DNA of 64,000 nt from an uncultured Coriobacteriales bacterium (GCA_934636245.1 CAKUAI010000012.1:1-64000); one strand, 5' to 3'; shown: positions 48,569 to 57,206, counted from the first letter of the stretch. Notes: generated by a model not told the origin, from the sequence alone. Numbers and translations: made by a program.

Positions 48569-50380
48569 TTACGCCAGGGCGTTGGCGGCGGCGGACTGGC
48601 CGGCGATGCGGCCGAAGACGATGATGTCGGTGAAGGAGTTGCCGCCCAGACGGTTGCCACCCTGAACGCCGCCAGTGCACTCACCAGCAGCGAAGAGGTT
48701 GGCGATGGGGGTGCCGTCCTCCTTGGTCACCTGAGCGTCGGTGTTGATGGCCAGGCCGCCCATGGTGTAGTGGATCGTGGGGATGCGCTTGGAGGCGTAG
48801 AAGGGGCCGTCCTCGACCTTGTCGCCCAGGAGCTTCTTGCCGGGGTCGACCATGAGGTCCTCGCCGGCGTCGATGACCGCGTTGTAGCCCTCGATGGTCT
48901 CCTCGAGGGTGGCGGGGTCGACTGCAATCTGCTCGGCCAGGTCTGCGATGGTGTCGGCCTGGAAGCTGTGGCCGGTGGCCACGAGGTCGGCGATCTGGTC
49001 AAGGCGGTCGTCGGTGATGTCGGTGGAGTCAACGATGAGCCACATCTCGTCGTTGGTCTGCTCGAGGATGGCGTTGGCGATCTCGTCGCGGCGGCCGTCC
49101 TCGGCGGTGAAGCGCTTGGCCTCGTCGTTCACCATGACGTAGTCCTCAACGCCCAGCCAGTTGCCCACGAAGGTGGCCACGCCGCCGTTCTGGGGGTCGC
49201 CGAGCGGGTGGATCTGCACGAGCTCCATGTTCTTGAGGCCGGCGCCGATCTCGAGAGCCATGGGGATGACATCGCCGGTGGCGCTCACGTTGCAGGAAGA
49301 GGGCATGGTCTCGGTGACGCGGGTGTCGTACTGCATGGCGAGCTGAGGGTTGCGGGCATAGCCGCCGGTAGCCATGACGACGGACTTAGCGGTGATGGTG
49401 ATGGGGTTGCCGGAGGAGACGCGCGAGCCGGTGACGCCCGTGACGTTGCCGTCGGCGTCGGTGGAGATGGCCTCGACCTTGGCGTCGGTGTAGTACTTCA
49501 CGCCCAGGCGAGTGGCGCAGTCCATGAGGCAGCTGACGTAGTAGGCGCCGCCCTGCTGGCCCATCTTCTGAACCTTGATGGAGTGGCCGCGCTGCCACTT
49601 GCCGCCGATGGCCGTGAAGACCTCGTCGTTGAAGACCAGGCCGTGGGCCTCCATCCAGTGAATGCCGTCAAGGGCGTTGTCGGCCAGGATGTGCACGAGC
49701 TCGGGGTCGGCCTTCTCGTCGCCGCCCTCATAGGTGTCCTCGAAGAACTTGTCGGCGGAGTCCTCGATGCCCATGGGGTCCTGGCGCTCGGGGTCGGGGG
49801 AGTTGAAGGTGCCCTCGCCGCAGTTGGTGTTGCCGCCGTAGATGTCCATCTTGTCGAGCAGGATGACCTTGGCGCCGGCCTCGGCAGCGGAGACGGCAGC
49901 GGCCATGCCAGCGCCGCCCGTACCCACGACCACGACGTCGCACTCCTCCTCGATGGCGGGTGCGGGCTCAAGGCCGCTCTCGGCGTCCTCGAGGGCGTCA
50001 ACGTCGGCACCGGCCTGCTCGTAGGCGTCGGCCAGGGCGGACTTGAAGCCGAAGGAGGTGAGGGTGGCGCCGGTCACGGAGTCGAGGTTGAGCGTCTGGG
50101 ACTCAAGGGCGCGCTGCGTCAGGATCTCGATGGCGGCGTCGCCGATGTTCTTGGACTCGTCGGAGCGGGCGACGATGGCGGTGAGCTTGCCATCCTTGAA
50201 CGTGGCCTCAAGATTGATGTCGCCGTTGCGGCCGGTGCCGGTGGCGGCGTAGGTACCGTCGACGATGGAGGAAGCGGCCTCATCGGCCTTGGCGAGCTGG
50301 ACGCCGCCCATGGCTGCGACGGCGGCGAGGCCGGCGGCGCCGGCGACGAACTGACGACGGGTGGAGGTTGCGGTGAACAT
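48569..50380 (-). CDS. Tat-exported fumarate reductase-like flavoprotein (FMN-bind plus FAD-binding domains)
   Basis: 603 residues. Tat signal (STRRQFVAGAAG, R8-R9); FMN-bind domain at about 38-115 ending D100-SVTGAT-LTS, where Thr106 should carry covalent FMN; then an FAD_binding_2 / flavocytochrome c domain (VVVVGTGGAGMAAAVSAAEA, LLDKMDIYGGNTNCGEGTF, HPLGDPQNGGV, TMGGLAINTDAQV, AAGECTGGVQGGNRLGGNSF). The fold includes fumarate, urocanate, acrylate and many gut xenobiotic reductases; no heme motif CxxCH is present. Substrate unknown. A membrane LuxR-type regulator lies upstream on the same strand behind a terminator. AAAGGGG precedes ATG 50380. Confidence 0.9.
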   Translation of the reverse strand: MFTATSTRRQFVAGAAGLAAVAAMGGVQLAKADEAASSIVDGTYAATGTGRNGDINLEATFKDGKLTAIVARSDESKNIGDAAIEILTQRALESQTLNLDSVTGATLTSFGFKSALADAYEQAGADVDALEDAESGLEPAPAIEEECDVVVVGTGGAGMAAAVSAAEAGAKVILLDKMDIYGGNTNCGEGTFNSPDPERQDPMGIEDSADKFFEDTYEGGDEKADPELVHILADNALDGIHWMEAHGLVFNDEVFTAIGGKWQRGHSIKVQKMGQQGGAYYVSCLMDCATRLGVKYYTDAKVEAISTDADGNVTGVTGSRVSSGNPITITAKSVVMATGGYARNPQLAMQYDTRVTETMPSSCNVSATGDVIPMALEIGAGLKNMELVQIHPLGDPQNGGVATFVGNWLGVEDYVMVNDEAKRFTAEDGRRDEIANAILEQTNDEMWLIVDSTDITDDRLDQIADLVATGHSFQADTIADLAEQIAVDPATLEETIEGYNAVIDAGEDLMVDPGKKLLGDKVEDGPFYASKRIPTIHYTMGGLAINTDAQVTKEDGTPIANLFAAGECTGGVQGGNRLGGNSFTDIIVFGRIAGQSAAANALA

Positions 50381-50591
50381 GTGGACCCCTTTCGACACTG
50401 ACTTTGACGTGCATTGCCTGATGGATGTCGCTTTGCCCGGCGCCTGCGCCCTAGGTGTCTTCCATCCCGTGTCTTGCATCCGGGGTGCGTGTGCCTCGAG
50501 CGCCGCGCTGTGCTTTGCTGACTCGTACAATGCGCCGAAAACGACGGTGCCGAAATTGCACGAACGGTGTGGTTGTTGGTTTTGCACCTCG

Positions 50592-50606
50592 CACACCTTT
50601 GGTGTG
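50592..50606. promoter_or_regulatory. 15-bp perfect palindrome upstream of the exported flavoprotein gene
   Basis: CACACC-TTT-GGTGTG lies about 210 bases before the start codon, between the LuxR gene terminator and the flavoprotein gene. Position and symmetry fit a regulator site; a LuxR link is inference. The rest of the 387-base gap shows no other clear element. Confidence 0.4.
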
Positions 50607-50651
50607 AGTCTCATCATGCCTGGTAAATTAGTACGTCAAGCCAAAAAGCGC

Positions 50652-50698
50652 CGAAAAAGAAATCCGCCGCCCCCTTGTTGCGTCAAGGGGCGGCGGAT
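50652..50698 (-). terminator. Terminator of the LuxR-type regulator gene
   Basis: ATCCGCCGCCCCCTTG and CAAGGGGCGGCGGAT pair almost fully; on the minus strand TTTCTTTTT follows. The regulator and the reductase are thus separate transcripts. Confidence 0.8.
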
Positions 50699-50767
50699 GT
50701 GTGCAGGGAGTCTTGCGGGGCTCGAAACGGGTCGCAAGACCCCGATATGTGTCGTATTTTCGGGTGC

Positions 50768-52198
50768 CTATTTTTGACTTTCGCCCATCTGCTCCATGAG
50801 CAGATCGAGCAACTCTTGCTTGGAATGGACGCCCACTTTCGTGTACAGGTGGCGGGCGTGACTGCGCACCGTGTTCTCCGAGATGCACAGGCTCTCGGCG
50901 ATGTAGCCCTTCGAGCGGCCCTTGCAGATGAGCTCCATGACCTCAAGCTCGCGGTCGGTGAGGCCCACGTCGCGCCCGAGCCGCTTGCATGCCGCGCCGA
51001 GCGCGTCGAAGAGCGCCGGGGGCACGGCGGGCTTCTCGAGGTCGGCAAAGACGCGCCCCGCCGAGAAGTCGCGCTCATCGAGCAGGAAGATGCTGGCCAT
51101 GGCGAGCAGGTACACGATGACGGAGACGAGCGAGGTCATGGCGCCGCTTTCGGTGAAGAGACCGCCGAGCGCGCGTCCCACAGGGAAGGGCAGGCAGTAT
51201 GCCGTCCAGCCCATGGCGAAGACCGCCAGGGGATTGATGGTGCTTCGATGGGCCACATCGGCGAGGAACGCCCACAGCAGCATGACGACGAGCGTCTGTC
51301 CCACAGCCACGAAAACGAGCGCCCAGCCCGAGAAGGCGCGACCGAAAAGGGGCAGCGCAAGCACGCCCGTCGCCGTGAACACAAGCGTGGCGCGCCATAG
51401 GTCGGAGAAGTGCAGAGAGCGACGTTTGACCAGGACAACCCAGATGATGCCGGCGGCAGTGGCGACCTCGAGCAGGTGGTGGACGAGTGAGAGTGCGGCC
51501 TTGGGGGCGGGGTCGGCTTCCACATGGATGCCCTGCATGATGCCGATGACCAGGCCGTATGCGGCGATGCCGAAGAGGATCTTGATGTAGGGGCGCTGCC
51601 TGCGCGGGTCGACCAGCACCTCGACCGGTTTAGCCGGGGGCTGTGCCGCCATGGCGCGGTCGCACAGGATAAACGACGCAAACGGAAGGACCGCGCACAC
51701 CACGGCCGCCCACGCATCGGGTATGAGGTCGATGGGAATCTTGACGATGCTGCCTATGAGCATTGCCCCGAAGATGCAGGCAAGCGCGTCGCGCGTCTCA
51801 AGCGCCGCGTAGAAGAACGACCACTGCATGTACGTCCAGCCCATGCCGATGCCGCAGAATACTGCCGAGACCTGGAGTATCTGTTCGGCGGGAAGTCCTT
51901 GGGGCAACGGAAGGACGAGCGCGAGGGTTCCCAGTGCCATGAGCGTGGCGAGGGGCCAGTTGATCCACGAGAGGGTCTTTGAGGTGGGCTTTGCCAGAAG
52001 GGCCCCTATCGTGAGGCCAAGCGTGAAGAGCGTGAGCGAGATGTAGATGGTGACGGTGAGCGTCATCTGGGGATGCGCCGCGCTGGCAAGGTGGCAGGCG
52101 TCCCAGATCCACACGTGGCCGCACAGGATACCGAAGTAGCACAGGCGCGGGTGTTGCAGCGTATGGGGAAGAGCTTCGCGGTCTGGAATGAGCGACAT
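50768..52198 (-). CDS. LuxR family regulator with N-terminal multi-helix membrane domain
   Basis: 476 residues. About twelve membrane helices (residues 20-390, resembling a transporter-like sensor: IYISLTLFTLGLTIGALLA, MGWTYMQWSFFYAALE, TLVVMLLWAFLADVA) and a C-terminal LuxR helix-turn-helix (GLTDRELEVMELICKGRSKG, ISENTVRSHARHLYTKVGV). This architecture is abundant in Coriobacteriia, where such regulators sit beside reductases and respond to small molecules. The adjacent exported flavoprotein is the probable target; ligand unknown. Confidence 0.9.
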   Translation of the reverse strand: MSLIPDREALPHTLQHPRLCYFGILCGHVWIWDACHLASAAHPQMTLTVTIYISLTLFTLGLTIGALLAKPTSKTLSWINWPLATLMALGTLALVLPLPQGLPAEQILQVSAVFCGIGMGWTYMQWSFFYAALETRDALACIFGAMLIGSIVKIPIDLIPDAWAAVVCAVLPFASFILCDRAMAAQPPAKPVEVLVDPRRQRPYIKILFGIAAYGLVIGIMQGIHVEADPAPKAALSLVHHLLEVATAAGIIWVVLVKRRSLHFSDLWRATLVFTATGVLALPLFGRAFSGWALVFVAVGQTLVVMLLWAFLADVAHRSTINPLAVFAMGWTAYCLPFPVGRALGGLFTESGAMTSLVSVIVYLLAMASIFLLDERDFSAGRVFADLEKPAVPPALFDALGAACKRLGRDVGLTDRELEVMELICKGRSKGYIAESLCISENTVRSHARHLYTKVGVHSKQELLDLLMEQMGESQK

Positions 52199-52438
52199 GG
52201 TGTGCCCTCACTTGGGATTAACGGTGCATGGATGCAGGCAATACGCCATTCTACAACGCTTTTGTTCCATGCTGATGATAGGTTACGTGGGGCTGCGGCC
52301 AGGTGTTTGGTTGTTTGGGGGGCGCAGTGTTATCAATCGGTGGCAAAGTCACATTCTCATGCTCTGCGCGCCGCGACGGTCGTACACTGTGCCTTGCAGG
52401 GGATGCAAGATTGGAACCTTACGAAAGGATGTACGCCC

Positions 52439-52693
52439 ATGTGCACCAACGGCATCAACACCACCCAGTTTGAGCAGCTCATCGACCAGATCGATGACTA
52501 CGTGGCCCTTCAGGTGCGCCACACCCACAAGCTTGCCCATGCTGCCGACAACGCCGGCTACGAGAACTGCCACCTGAAGCTGCATGCCGCCTCCGACATG
52601 CTCGCCCAGGTGCGCAGCCTGCTCGATGAGGCCAAGTTTGCGCTGGAGGATGACGTCAACAGCATTTCCGATGTCGACGTCCACGCGGTCTAA
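52439..52693 (+). CDS. 84-residue helical protein, function unknown
   Basis: MCTNGINTTQFEQLIDQIDD then VALQVRHTHKLAHAADNAGY, a predominantly helical, His- and Asp-rich small soluble protein ending in an acidic tail (DDVNSISDVDVHAV). AAAGGA nine bases before ATG 52439 supports translation. No family recognised. It is directly followed by the tandem hairpin repeats. Upstream to 52199 no gene is seen. Confidence 0.65.
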   Translation: MCTNGINTTQFEQLIDQIDDYVALQVRHTHKLAHAADNAGYENCHLKLHAASDMLAQVRSLLDEAKFALEDDVNSISDVDVHAV

Positions 52694-52703
52694 GTAGCGG
52701 AAC

Positions 52704-52773
52704 CTGATGCGCTGCGTTCCGCGATGCCTAGAGTACTCCAGTACACGTCGGCATCGCGCGCCTTGCGCATCAG
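52704..52773 (+). repeat. Hairpin repeat family 1, copy A
   Basis: Nested hairpin of 70 nt: outer stem CTGATGCGC / GCGCATCAG, internal loop TGCGTTC / CGCCTT, inner stem CGCGATGCC / GGCATCGCG, and a 21-nt apical segment (52729-52749) containing AGTACTCCAGTAC. Flanked by GCGGAAC on the left and AACCCGCGTTTTAGTGGG on the right. Confidence 0.9.
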
Positions 52774-52800
52774 AACCCGCGTTTTAGTGGGCAGCGGAAC

Positions 52801-52870
52801 CTCGTCCGCTGCGTTCCCGGGAGGCTAGAGTACTCCAGTACACGTCGCCTCCCGGCGCCTTGCGGACGAG
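52801..52870 (+). repeat. Hairpin repeat family 1, copy B
   Basis: Same size and layout as copy A. Outer stem CTCGTCCGC / GCGGACGAG and inner stem CCGGGAGGC / GCCTCCCGG differ in sequence but pair perfectly. Internal loops, the 21-nt apical segment and both flanks are identical to copy A. A truncated third copy (left flank and left outer arm only, GCGGAGCCTGATGCGC) follows at about 52891-52906. Confidence 0.9.
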
Positions 52871-52926
52871 AACCCGCGTTTTAGTGGGTTGCGGAGCCTG
52901 ATGCGCTGAGGGTTTGCTTGCGTGTG

Positions 52927-52964
52927 AAAAAAGCCGTCCGGGCTGGTGCTCGGGCGGCTTTTTT
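52927..52964. terminator. Two-way terminator before the VanZ gene 3' end
   Basis: AAAAAAGCCGTCCG pairs with CGGGCGGCTTTTTT; T runs on both strands. It ends the VanZ transcript (minus strand). Confidence 0.85.
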
Positions 52965-52969
52965 GTGGC

Positions 52970-53485
52970 TTATGCTGGGTTGTTTTTGGCTTTGTGGCGG
53001 GCGGTCAGGGTGTGGACGAGCAGGGTGAGCGCGACTCCGGTGGCGGCGCCGCAACAGTCGAGAGCGACGTCGCTCACCTGCCCCGAGCGCCCGTCAACGA
53101 AGAGCTGGATGGTCTCGTCGCAGCTTGGCACGCCCACGAGCAGCGCTGCGCACAGCACGATGGCACCCGTGCAACGAGGCGAGCGGTGGGGCGTGAATGC
53201 CTGCATGCCGATGAGTCCCAGCACGAGGTACTCGCTGAAATGGGCGCACTTGCGCACGATGTGGTCGGTCAGCCACTCATAGGGCAGCCCCACGCCGGCC
53301 AGGCAGCCCTGCAGGAACTCGAGCACGCCTCCACTGAGGGCGCCTGAGGTGCTGGCGGGCTCCAACGAGTTTCCCCAGATGAAGCACACCATGAGGCAAA
53401 ACGCGGCGATCCAAGGCCAGCGCAGGTGGCCCTTGAGACCACGGTTCGTTTCAGACATTCCCGTCGTGTTTTGCTTGTCTGTCAC
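52970..53485 (-). CDS. VanZ family membrane protein
   Basis: 171 residues, four membrane helices. RKCAHFSEYLVLGLIG and DETIQLFVDGRSGQVSDVALD are the VanZ signature (Lys-x-x-His-Phe-x-Glu; Asp-Glu-x-x-Gln). VanZ of Enterococcus gives low-level teicoplanin resistance by an unknown route; most chromosomal members have no assigned role. GTG 53485 is chosen because AAAGGGG lies six bases upstream; a GTG at 53524 and an ATG at 53458 are alternatives. Confidence 0.85.
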   Translation of the reverse strand: MTDKQNTTGMSETNRGLKGHLRWPWIAAFCLMVCFIWGNSLEPASTSGALSGGVLEFLQGCLAGVGLPYEWLTDHIVRKCAHFSEYLVLGLIGMQAFTPHRSPRCTGAIVLCAALLVGVPSCDETIQLFVDGRSGQVSDVALDCCGAATGVALTLLVHTLTARHKAKNNPA

Positions 53486-53621
53486 GCGTTTCCCCTTTGC
53501 CTTGCTGCAGTCACAATTCTCCACTGTATCCCTGCGGGGCGCGAAACCCGTCGAGCGCGTGTGAATTTAACCCCTTGCAATTTCTTTACACGTGCGTTAC
53601 CTTACCCGTTGCGTATCTGTT

Positions 53622-53741
53622 ACGGGGCGGGGTGAGATTCCCCACCGGCGGTATGGGTCTGGCCGACCCGAGCCCGCGAGCCGGCAATAGCTGGCCGACC
53701 TGGTGAGATTCCAGGGCCGACGGTATAGTCCGGATGATAGT
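53622..53741 (+). promoter_or_regulatory. FMN riboswitch (RFN element)
   Basis: The conserved strings GGGGCGGGGTGAGATTCCCC, ACCGGCGGT, AGCCCGCGAGCC, GGTGAGATTCCAG and GGCCGACGGTATAGTCCGG appear in the canonical RFN order. It lies 150 bases before ribU with a terminator hairpin between, so FMN should stop transcription of the riboflavin transporter. Confidence 0.96.
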
Positions 53742-53772
53742 AACACCTGGTCGCGCCACATATCGCTACCAG

Positions 53773-53804
53773 AGACCCGCTGCAGCCGTGCGCGGGTCTT
53801 TTTG
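53773..53804 (+). terminator. Riboswitch-controlled terminator of ribU
   Basis: AGACCCGC pairs with GCGGGTCT, then TTTTTG, 32 bases after the RFN core. Confidence 0.85.
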
Positions 53805-53890
53805 TTTGTAGGGGGCCAGGGGGGCTTCCGGCAAAAAGCGCAGCCCGCGCCTTCGCGCCCGCCCAAGGCGGGTAGAAAGGCTGGTGTACC

Positions 53891-54487
53891 ATGGCCGCAT
53901 CTAACGCAAGCACCAAGAATTCCGGGACCGCCAAGGCCAAGCGCAGCCACTGGAGTGTGCGCGAGCTCGTGACGCTCGCCATCTTCAGCGCACTGGGCAT
54001 GGCTCTGTCGTTCATCCAGATCCCGATTTTCCCGCCTGCGCCTTACCTGCAGTATGACCCGAGCGGCATCGTCACGCTCACCGTCGCCCTCATGTACGGT
54101 CCTGCCGCCGGCATCATGGTGCAGCTCGTGAGCTGGATTCCCAAGCTCATCATGAGCCCGCTGGGTTCGCTGCTCACCTTTGTCGCCATGATCGGCGCCG
54201 TGCTCGTCGTGGGCTGCATCTACAAGAAGTTCCACAACCTCAAGGGTGCCATCGTGGCCATCGTCGTGGGCTCCGTGGTCTTCACTGCCCTTGCCATCGC
54301 CATGAACTTCGTCATCACCCCCATCTACACGCCCGGCGTTACCGTTGAGGCGGTCGCGAGCATGGTGGTGCCGATCCTGCTTCCCTTCAACATCATCAAG
54401 TGCGTCATCAACGGCGTTGTCACTGGCCTTCTCTACAAGCCGGTTTCCAACCTTGTGAAGATGCGCGACAGCCGCGCCCACGCATAG
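53891..54487 (+). CDS. ribU: Riboflavin ECF transporter S component
   Basis: 198 residues, about six helices. ELVTLAIFSALGMALSFIQI, PYLQYDPSGIVTLTVALMYG and the Ala/Gly-rich helices match RibU; the first 20 residues are a basic Ser/Lys tail. It binds riboflavin and docks on the EcfA/A'/T energising module encoded next. GAAAGG precedes the ATG. FMN riboswitch control upstream confirms the substrate class. Confidence 0.93.
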   Translation: MAASNASTKNSGTAKAKRSHWSVRELVTLAIFSALGMALSFIQIPIFPPAPYLQYDPSGIVTLTVALMYGPAAGIMVQLVSWIPKLIMSPLGSLLTFVAMIGAVLVVGCIYKKFHNLKGAIVAIVVGSVVFTALAIAMNFVITPIYTPGVTVEAVASMVVPILLPFNIIKCVINGVVTGLLYKPVSNLVKMRDSRAHA

Positions 54488-54523
54488 TGTAGAAATCCCT
54501 GCATAGGGTAGAACGATCGAATT

Positions 54524-54566
54524 CGAAGGGAGGTCGCCGGGCAATGTTTCCGGCGGCCTCCCTTCG
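54524..54566 (+). terminator. Strong hairpin between ribU and the ECF module
   Basis: CGAAGGGAGGTCGCCGG (54524-54540) pairs with CCGGCGGCCTCCCTTCG (54550-54566) over 17 positions with one wobble. No T run, so partial termination or mRNA-end protection is more likely than a full stop. Confidence 0.55.
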
Positions 54567-54673
54567 CGGGTGTACGCGAGTTTTGACATTGCGTCAGTTT
54601 TGGTATCCGCGGGACTCAACGTGTGGGGGTCGCCGCGGCGCAACCAAGTTTTCCGCAAGACAAAGGGGTATGA

Positions 54674-55519
54674 ATGCCGGCTCAGATAGACATTGCCGAC
54701 GCGAGGTTTGCCTACGACGGCGAGCACGAGGTGCTGCATGGTGTGAACCTGCAGATTGAAGAGGGGTCCTACGTCGTCATTCTCGGCCACAACGGCTCGG
54801 GCAAGTCGACGCTTGCACGCACGATGAACGCGCTCATCGTTCCTGACGAAGGCTCCGTGAGCGCATGCGGCCTGTCCAGCGCCGATCCCGACGAGCAGAT
54901 CGAGATTCGCCGCCATGTGGGCATGGTCTTCCAAAATCCGGACAACCAGATGGTCACGAGCATCGTGGCTGACGACGTCGCCTTCGGCCCGGAGAACCTT
55001 GGCATCGCCCAGTCCGAGATCGTGCGTCGTGTTGACGAGGCGCTCGAGGCCGTTGCCATGACCGAGTACGCCCAGGCCGACCCCACCGAGCTTTCCGGTG
55101 GCCAGAAGCAGCGCGTCTCCATTGCCGGCATGCTCGCCATGAACCCCGACGTGCTCGTGTTCGACGAACCGTGCGCCATGCTCGACCCGCGCGGTCGCCG
55201 TGGCGTGCGCCGCGTCATGCGCAACCTCAACGAGCGCGGCATGACGATCGTGCACATCACGCACTTCATGGAAGACGCCCTCGATGCCGACGTGGTGCAC
55301 GTGATGGACAAGGGCAACATCGTGCTTTCCGGCACGCCCGACGAGGTCTTCGCCCACGGCGACCTTCTCCGCAGCCTTGGCCTTGAGCAGCCCTTTGCTA
55401 TGAAGTTGGCGCATGCCCTGCGTGCTCGCGGAATCGATGTGACCGACACTGCCCGCCTTCCCGAGCTTGAGGAGCAGATTTGCAAGCTCGCTGGGATTGA
55501 TGCAGAGAAAGGCGAGTAG
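54674..55519 (+). CDS. ecfA1: ECF transporter ATPase EcfA
   Basis: 281 residues. Walker A VILGHNGSGKST, signature ELSGGQKQRVSIAGM, Walker B VLVFDEPCAMLD, and switch HITHF. A cobalt/riboflavin-type ECF ATPase with the usual C-terminal dimerisation part. Its stop is three bases before the next start. AAAGGGG lies five bases before the ATG. Confidence 0.93.
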   Translation: MPAQIDIADARFAYDGEHEVLHGVNLQIEEGSYVVILGHNGSGKSTLARTMNALIVPDEGSVSACGLSSADPDEQIEIRRHVGMVFQNPDNQMVTSIVADDVAFGPENLGIAQSEIVRRVDEALEAVAMTEYAQADPTELSGGQKQRVSIAGMLAMNPDVLVFDEPCAMLDPRGRRGVRRVMRNLNERGMTIVHITHFMEDALDADVVHVMDKGNIVLSGTPDEVFAHGDLLRSLGLEQPFAMKLAHALRARGIDVTDTARLPELEEQICKLAGIDAEKGE

Positions 55520-55521
55520 TC

Positions 55522-56406
55522 ATGCCGCTTGTTTTTGACCACGTGACCTATCACTATGACACCGAGGTCGTGGGTCCCGCCCTCGACGACGTGTCGCTTA
55601 CCGTGAACGACGGCGAGTTCGTCGCCTTCATCGGACACACGGGTTCGGGCAAGTCCACGCTGGCGGAGCACTGCAACGCCACCAAGCTGCCCTCATCGGG
55701 CACCGTGACGATGGACGGCCTCTCCACGGCCGACCGCAAGGCTCGCCGTGAGGTGCGCCGCCTGGTGGGCTTCGTCGCCCAGTACCCCGAGTACCAGCTC
55801 TTTGCCGAGACCGTGCGTGAGGACGTGGGCTTTGGTCCGCGCAACCTGGGCATGAACGAGGCCGAGGTGGACGAGGCCGTGCGCGGGGCCATCGCGCTTG
55901 TGGGCCTCGACTACGACGCCGTGGCGGAGAAGTCGCCCTTCGACCTGTCGGGCGGTCAGAAGCGCCGCGTGGCGCTTGCTGGCATCATCGCCATGCACCC
56001 CAAGGTGCTCGTGCTCGACGAGCCCATGGTGGGCCTGGACCCCCGCGGCCGCCGCGAGGTGTTCGACATCGTGCGCTCCCTGCACAAGAGCGGCACCACG
56101 ATCGTCATGGTCTCGCACTCCATGGAAGACGTCGCCGAGGCGGCCCAGCGCATCGTCGTGCTCGACCATGGTCGCATCGTCGACGAGGGGGCGCCTGAGA
56201 TGGTCTTCTCCCATTCAGACCTGCTTCATCGCGTGGGCCTCGACGTGCCCCTGCCGGCGCGTGTGGCCAACGACCTGGGCAAGCGCGGCCTCGACCTGGG
56301 ATGTGAGCCCCTCACGCTCGACGCTCTCGCCGATGCCATCGCGACTCGCCTGGGTGGCAAGCCGGCCGAGCCGCCTGCCTGCGACATGAAGGGCGGTGAG
56401 CGCTAA
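55522..56406 (+). CDS. ecfA2: ECF transporter ATPase EcfA'
   Basis: 294 residues. Walker A AFIGHTGSGKSTL, signature DLSGGQKRRVALAGI, Walker B VLVLDEPMVGLD, and switch MVSHS. It forms the heterodimer with EcfA. The stop (TAA) overlaps the EcfT start by one base. Confidence 0.93.
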   Translation: MPLVFDHVTYHYDTEVVGPALDDVSLTVNDGEFVAFIGHTGSGKSTLAEHCNATKLPSSGTVTMDGLSTADRKARREVRRLVGFVAQYPEYQLFAETVREDVGFGPRNLGMNEAEVDEAVRGAIALVGLDYDAVAEKSPFDLSGGQKRRVALAGIIAMHPKVLVLDEPMVGLDPRGRREVFDIVRSLHKSGTTIVMVSHSMEDVAEAAQRIVVLDHGRIVDEGAPEMVFSHSDLLHRVGLDVPLPARVANDLGKRGLDLGCEPLTLDALADAIATRLGGKPAEPPACDMKGGER

Positions 56407-57206
56407 TGAGCTCGTCTATCACCGTTGGCTCGTTCTATAACGTCAAGTCGCCCCTGCATGCGCTCGACCCGCGCGTGAAGATGGCCATCATGGTCGTCTT
56501 CATGGTGAGCGTGTTCTTGGCGCCGGCGCCCTGGGGCCTCATTCCCGTCGCCGTGATGCTCGTGCTCGCGACGGCCTTGTCCCGCGTTCCTTTGCGGATT
56601 ATTGGCAAGGCAATCAAGCCGCTGTGGTTCTTCGTCATCTTCACGGCGCTCGTCAACATCCTCCTTGTGCGCGAGGGCAACGTGATGGCGCACTTCCTGG
56701 GCTTCTCCATCACCGACCACGCGCTCGTCCAGAGCGTCTACATGGCGTTTCGCGTGTTTGCGCTCATGATGGCCGGTACCATCTTCTCGCTGGTGACTTC
56801 GCCCATCTCGATTACCGACGGTGCCGAGCGCCTGCTTGCGCCCCTCGCGCGCTTCGGTCTGCCCGTCCACGAGCTTGCCATGATGTACACCATCGCCATC
56901 CGCTTCATGCCCACGCTTTTCGACGAGGTCCAGCACATCATGGCGGCGCAGGCTTCGCGCGGCGCCCGCTTCGACGAGGGCCGTCTTATTGATCGCGTCC
57001 GCTTCTTCGTTCCCATCCTGGTGCCGCTCTTTGCAAGTGCCCTGCGCCATGCCGAGGAACTTGCAAGTGCCATGGAGGCTCGCTGCTACGTGGGCGGCGA
57101 GGGCCGCACGCACTACCATGTGCTTGAGATCCGCAAGGGTGACTGGGTGGCAATCGCCATCGCCGTTGTCTACCTTGCGAGCCTGGTGGTGCTGGCGTTC
57201 GTCTAA
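56406..57206 (+). CDS. ecfT: ECF transporter transmembrane component EcfT
   Basis: 266 residues, about six helices. SPLHALDPRVKMAIMVVFMV is the family N-terminus; the coupling helices hold the Ala-Arg-Gly type motifs (AAQASRGARFDEGRL and AMEARCYVGGEGRTHY). It links S components to the two ATPases; several S components may share it. Confidence 0.93.
   Translation: MSSSITVGSFYNVKSPLHALDPRVKMAIMVVFMVSVFLAPAPWGLIPVAVMLVLATALSRVPLRIIGKAIKPLWFFVIFTALVNILLVREGNVMAHFLGFSITDHALVQSVYMAFRVFALMMAGTIFSLVTSPISITDGAERLLAPLARFGLPVHELAMMYTIAIRFMPTLFDEVQHIMAAQASRGARFDEGRLIDRVRFFVPILVPLFASALRHAEELASAMEARCYVGGEGRTHYHVLEIRKGDWVAIAIAVVYLASLVVLAFV

Noticed and set aside
48356..50401. 681-residue open frame antisense to the exported flavoprotein gene
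   Set aside because: It is a mirror of a GC-rich gene: Val/Gly/Asp/His-rich, no domain, no ribosome site. The opposite strand has clear domains.
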